64,000 bases of DNA from positions 2,179,501-2,243,500 of the forward strand of contig NZ_CP123384.1 in NCBI RefSeq assembly GCF_040409955.1, read 5' to 3'. Both the position numbers and the translations under genes were made by a program. The stretch comes from Salipiger sp. H15. GTDB taxonomy: Bacteria > Pseudomonadota > Alphaproteobacteria > Rhodobacterales > Rhodobacteraceae. Shown here piece after piece: positions 63,761 to 64,000 of this stretch; position 1 is the first letter of the stretch, and every line of letters begins with the position of its first letter. The notes under the pieces were generated by a model. It worked only from the letters and a program-made list of their open reading frames with translations. It was not told where the DNA came from and ran no database searches.

Positions 63761-64000
63761 TCTCTGTGCTCCCGCCTGCGTGCGAACTTGCCCGCGCTCT
63801 GCCTCCGGCTCTGGATAGGCGCCGCGCAAGCCCCTGTCACGCCGGAATTCCTTGCCCGTTTCCCGCTCCGTGACCGGACGGGACCGGCCTCGCAAGGCTT
63901 GGCGCGGGCGAAAGCATGGGCGCTGCACGGCAAGGTGACTCCGGACGCCGCGCGTGCACAAGGAACCCGCAGTCTGCCGGGATTTCCGGCACCTCGCGGA
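63761..64000. other. Right-end interval
   Basis: 240 bp upstream of the amidohydrolase to the window end; its promoter must lie here, and a neighbour may start beyond the edge. No gene seen. Confidence 0.4.

Overview
The window is high-GC, densely coded DNA that fits a marine Rhodobacteraceae (Roseobacter-group) alphaproteobacterium. The support is a GapR/DUF2312 nucleoid protein, a metF/metR pair, Rhodobacteraceae-type hypothetical proteins and the sugar-acid gene content. No insertion sequence, prophage or CRISPR array was seen. The only RNA gene recognised is a tRNA-Thr(UGU).

Region 1 (104-12662) is a pectin/galacturonate island. It holds D-galactarolactone isomerase, an SGNH esterase, a minus-strand operon (two ABC permeases, ATPase, binding protein, GH28 polygalacturonase, GH105 unsaturated glycuronyl hydrolase), an AraC regulator, KdgF, a FadR-type GntR regulator, and kduI-kduD. 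Oligogalacturonides would be imported, cut to monomers, and either linearised by KdgF and passed through KduI/KduD or oxidised towards galactarolactone. A shared GTTGTATGAT box lies at the two control points. Region 2 (12816-30009) is mixed: an 8-haem c-type cytochrome with HEAT/TPR repeats, an L,D-transpeptidase operon, small envelope proteins, a DUF2252 protein converging on a CofD-like protein, a sulfur/persulfide operon (metallo-beta-lactamase dioxygenase, two YeeE/YedE half-transporters, TIGR01244 protein), a FadB-like protein with a damaged dehydrogenase half, GapR, and an FbpB-type ABC permease, followed by tRNA-Thr.

Region 3 (30266-48753) is the most unusual part. It has an Orn/Lys/Arg-type decarboxylase, two AspT-like antiporters (the second frameshifted), a Ca2+/H+ antiporter, a VIT-like protein, a shortened aspartate 4-decarboxylase, LysM-DUF3300 and DUF2950 envelope proteins, an outer-membrane barrel, an HlyD protein, an AI-2E-type permease, and a TPR regulator with a winged-helix-like N-terminus. 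Three promoters carry a common 17-bp box (core GTAAsTTAC) placed 31-32 bp upstream of a TAGCAT-like -10; two weaker copies precede the regulator and the barrel gene. I infer one regulon controlled by the embedded regulator, analogous to CadC control of lysine decarboxylase, probably for acid or envelope stress.

Region 4 (48628-64000) contains purU; a glucosylglycerate module (GH13 phosphorylase, GntP permease, glucosyl-3-phosphoglycerate synthase and phosphatase); DedA; divergent metF/metR; a cold-shock protein; an ArsC/Spx-like protein; thrS; and a cytosine-deaminase-like amidohydrolase. All calls come from reading sequence and from memory of the families; no database search was run.
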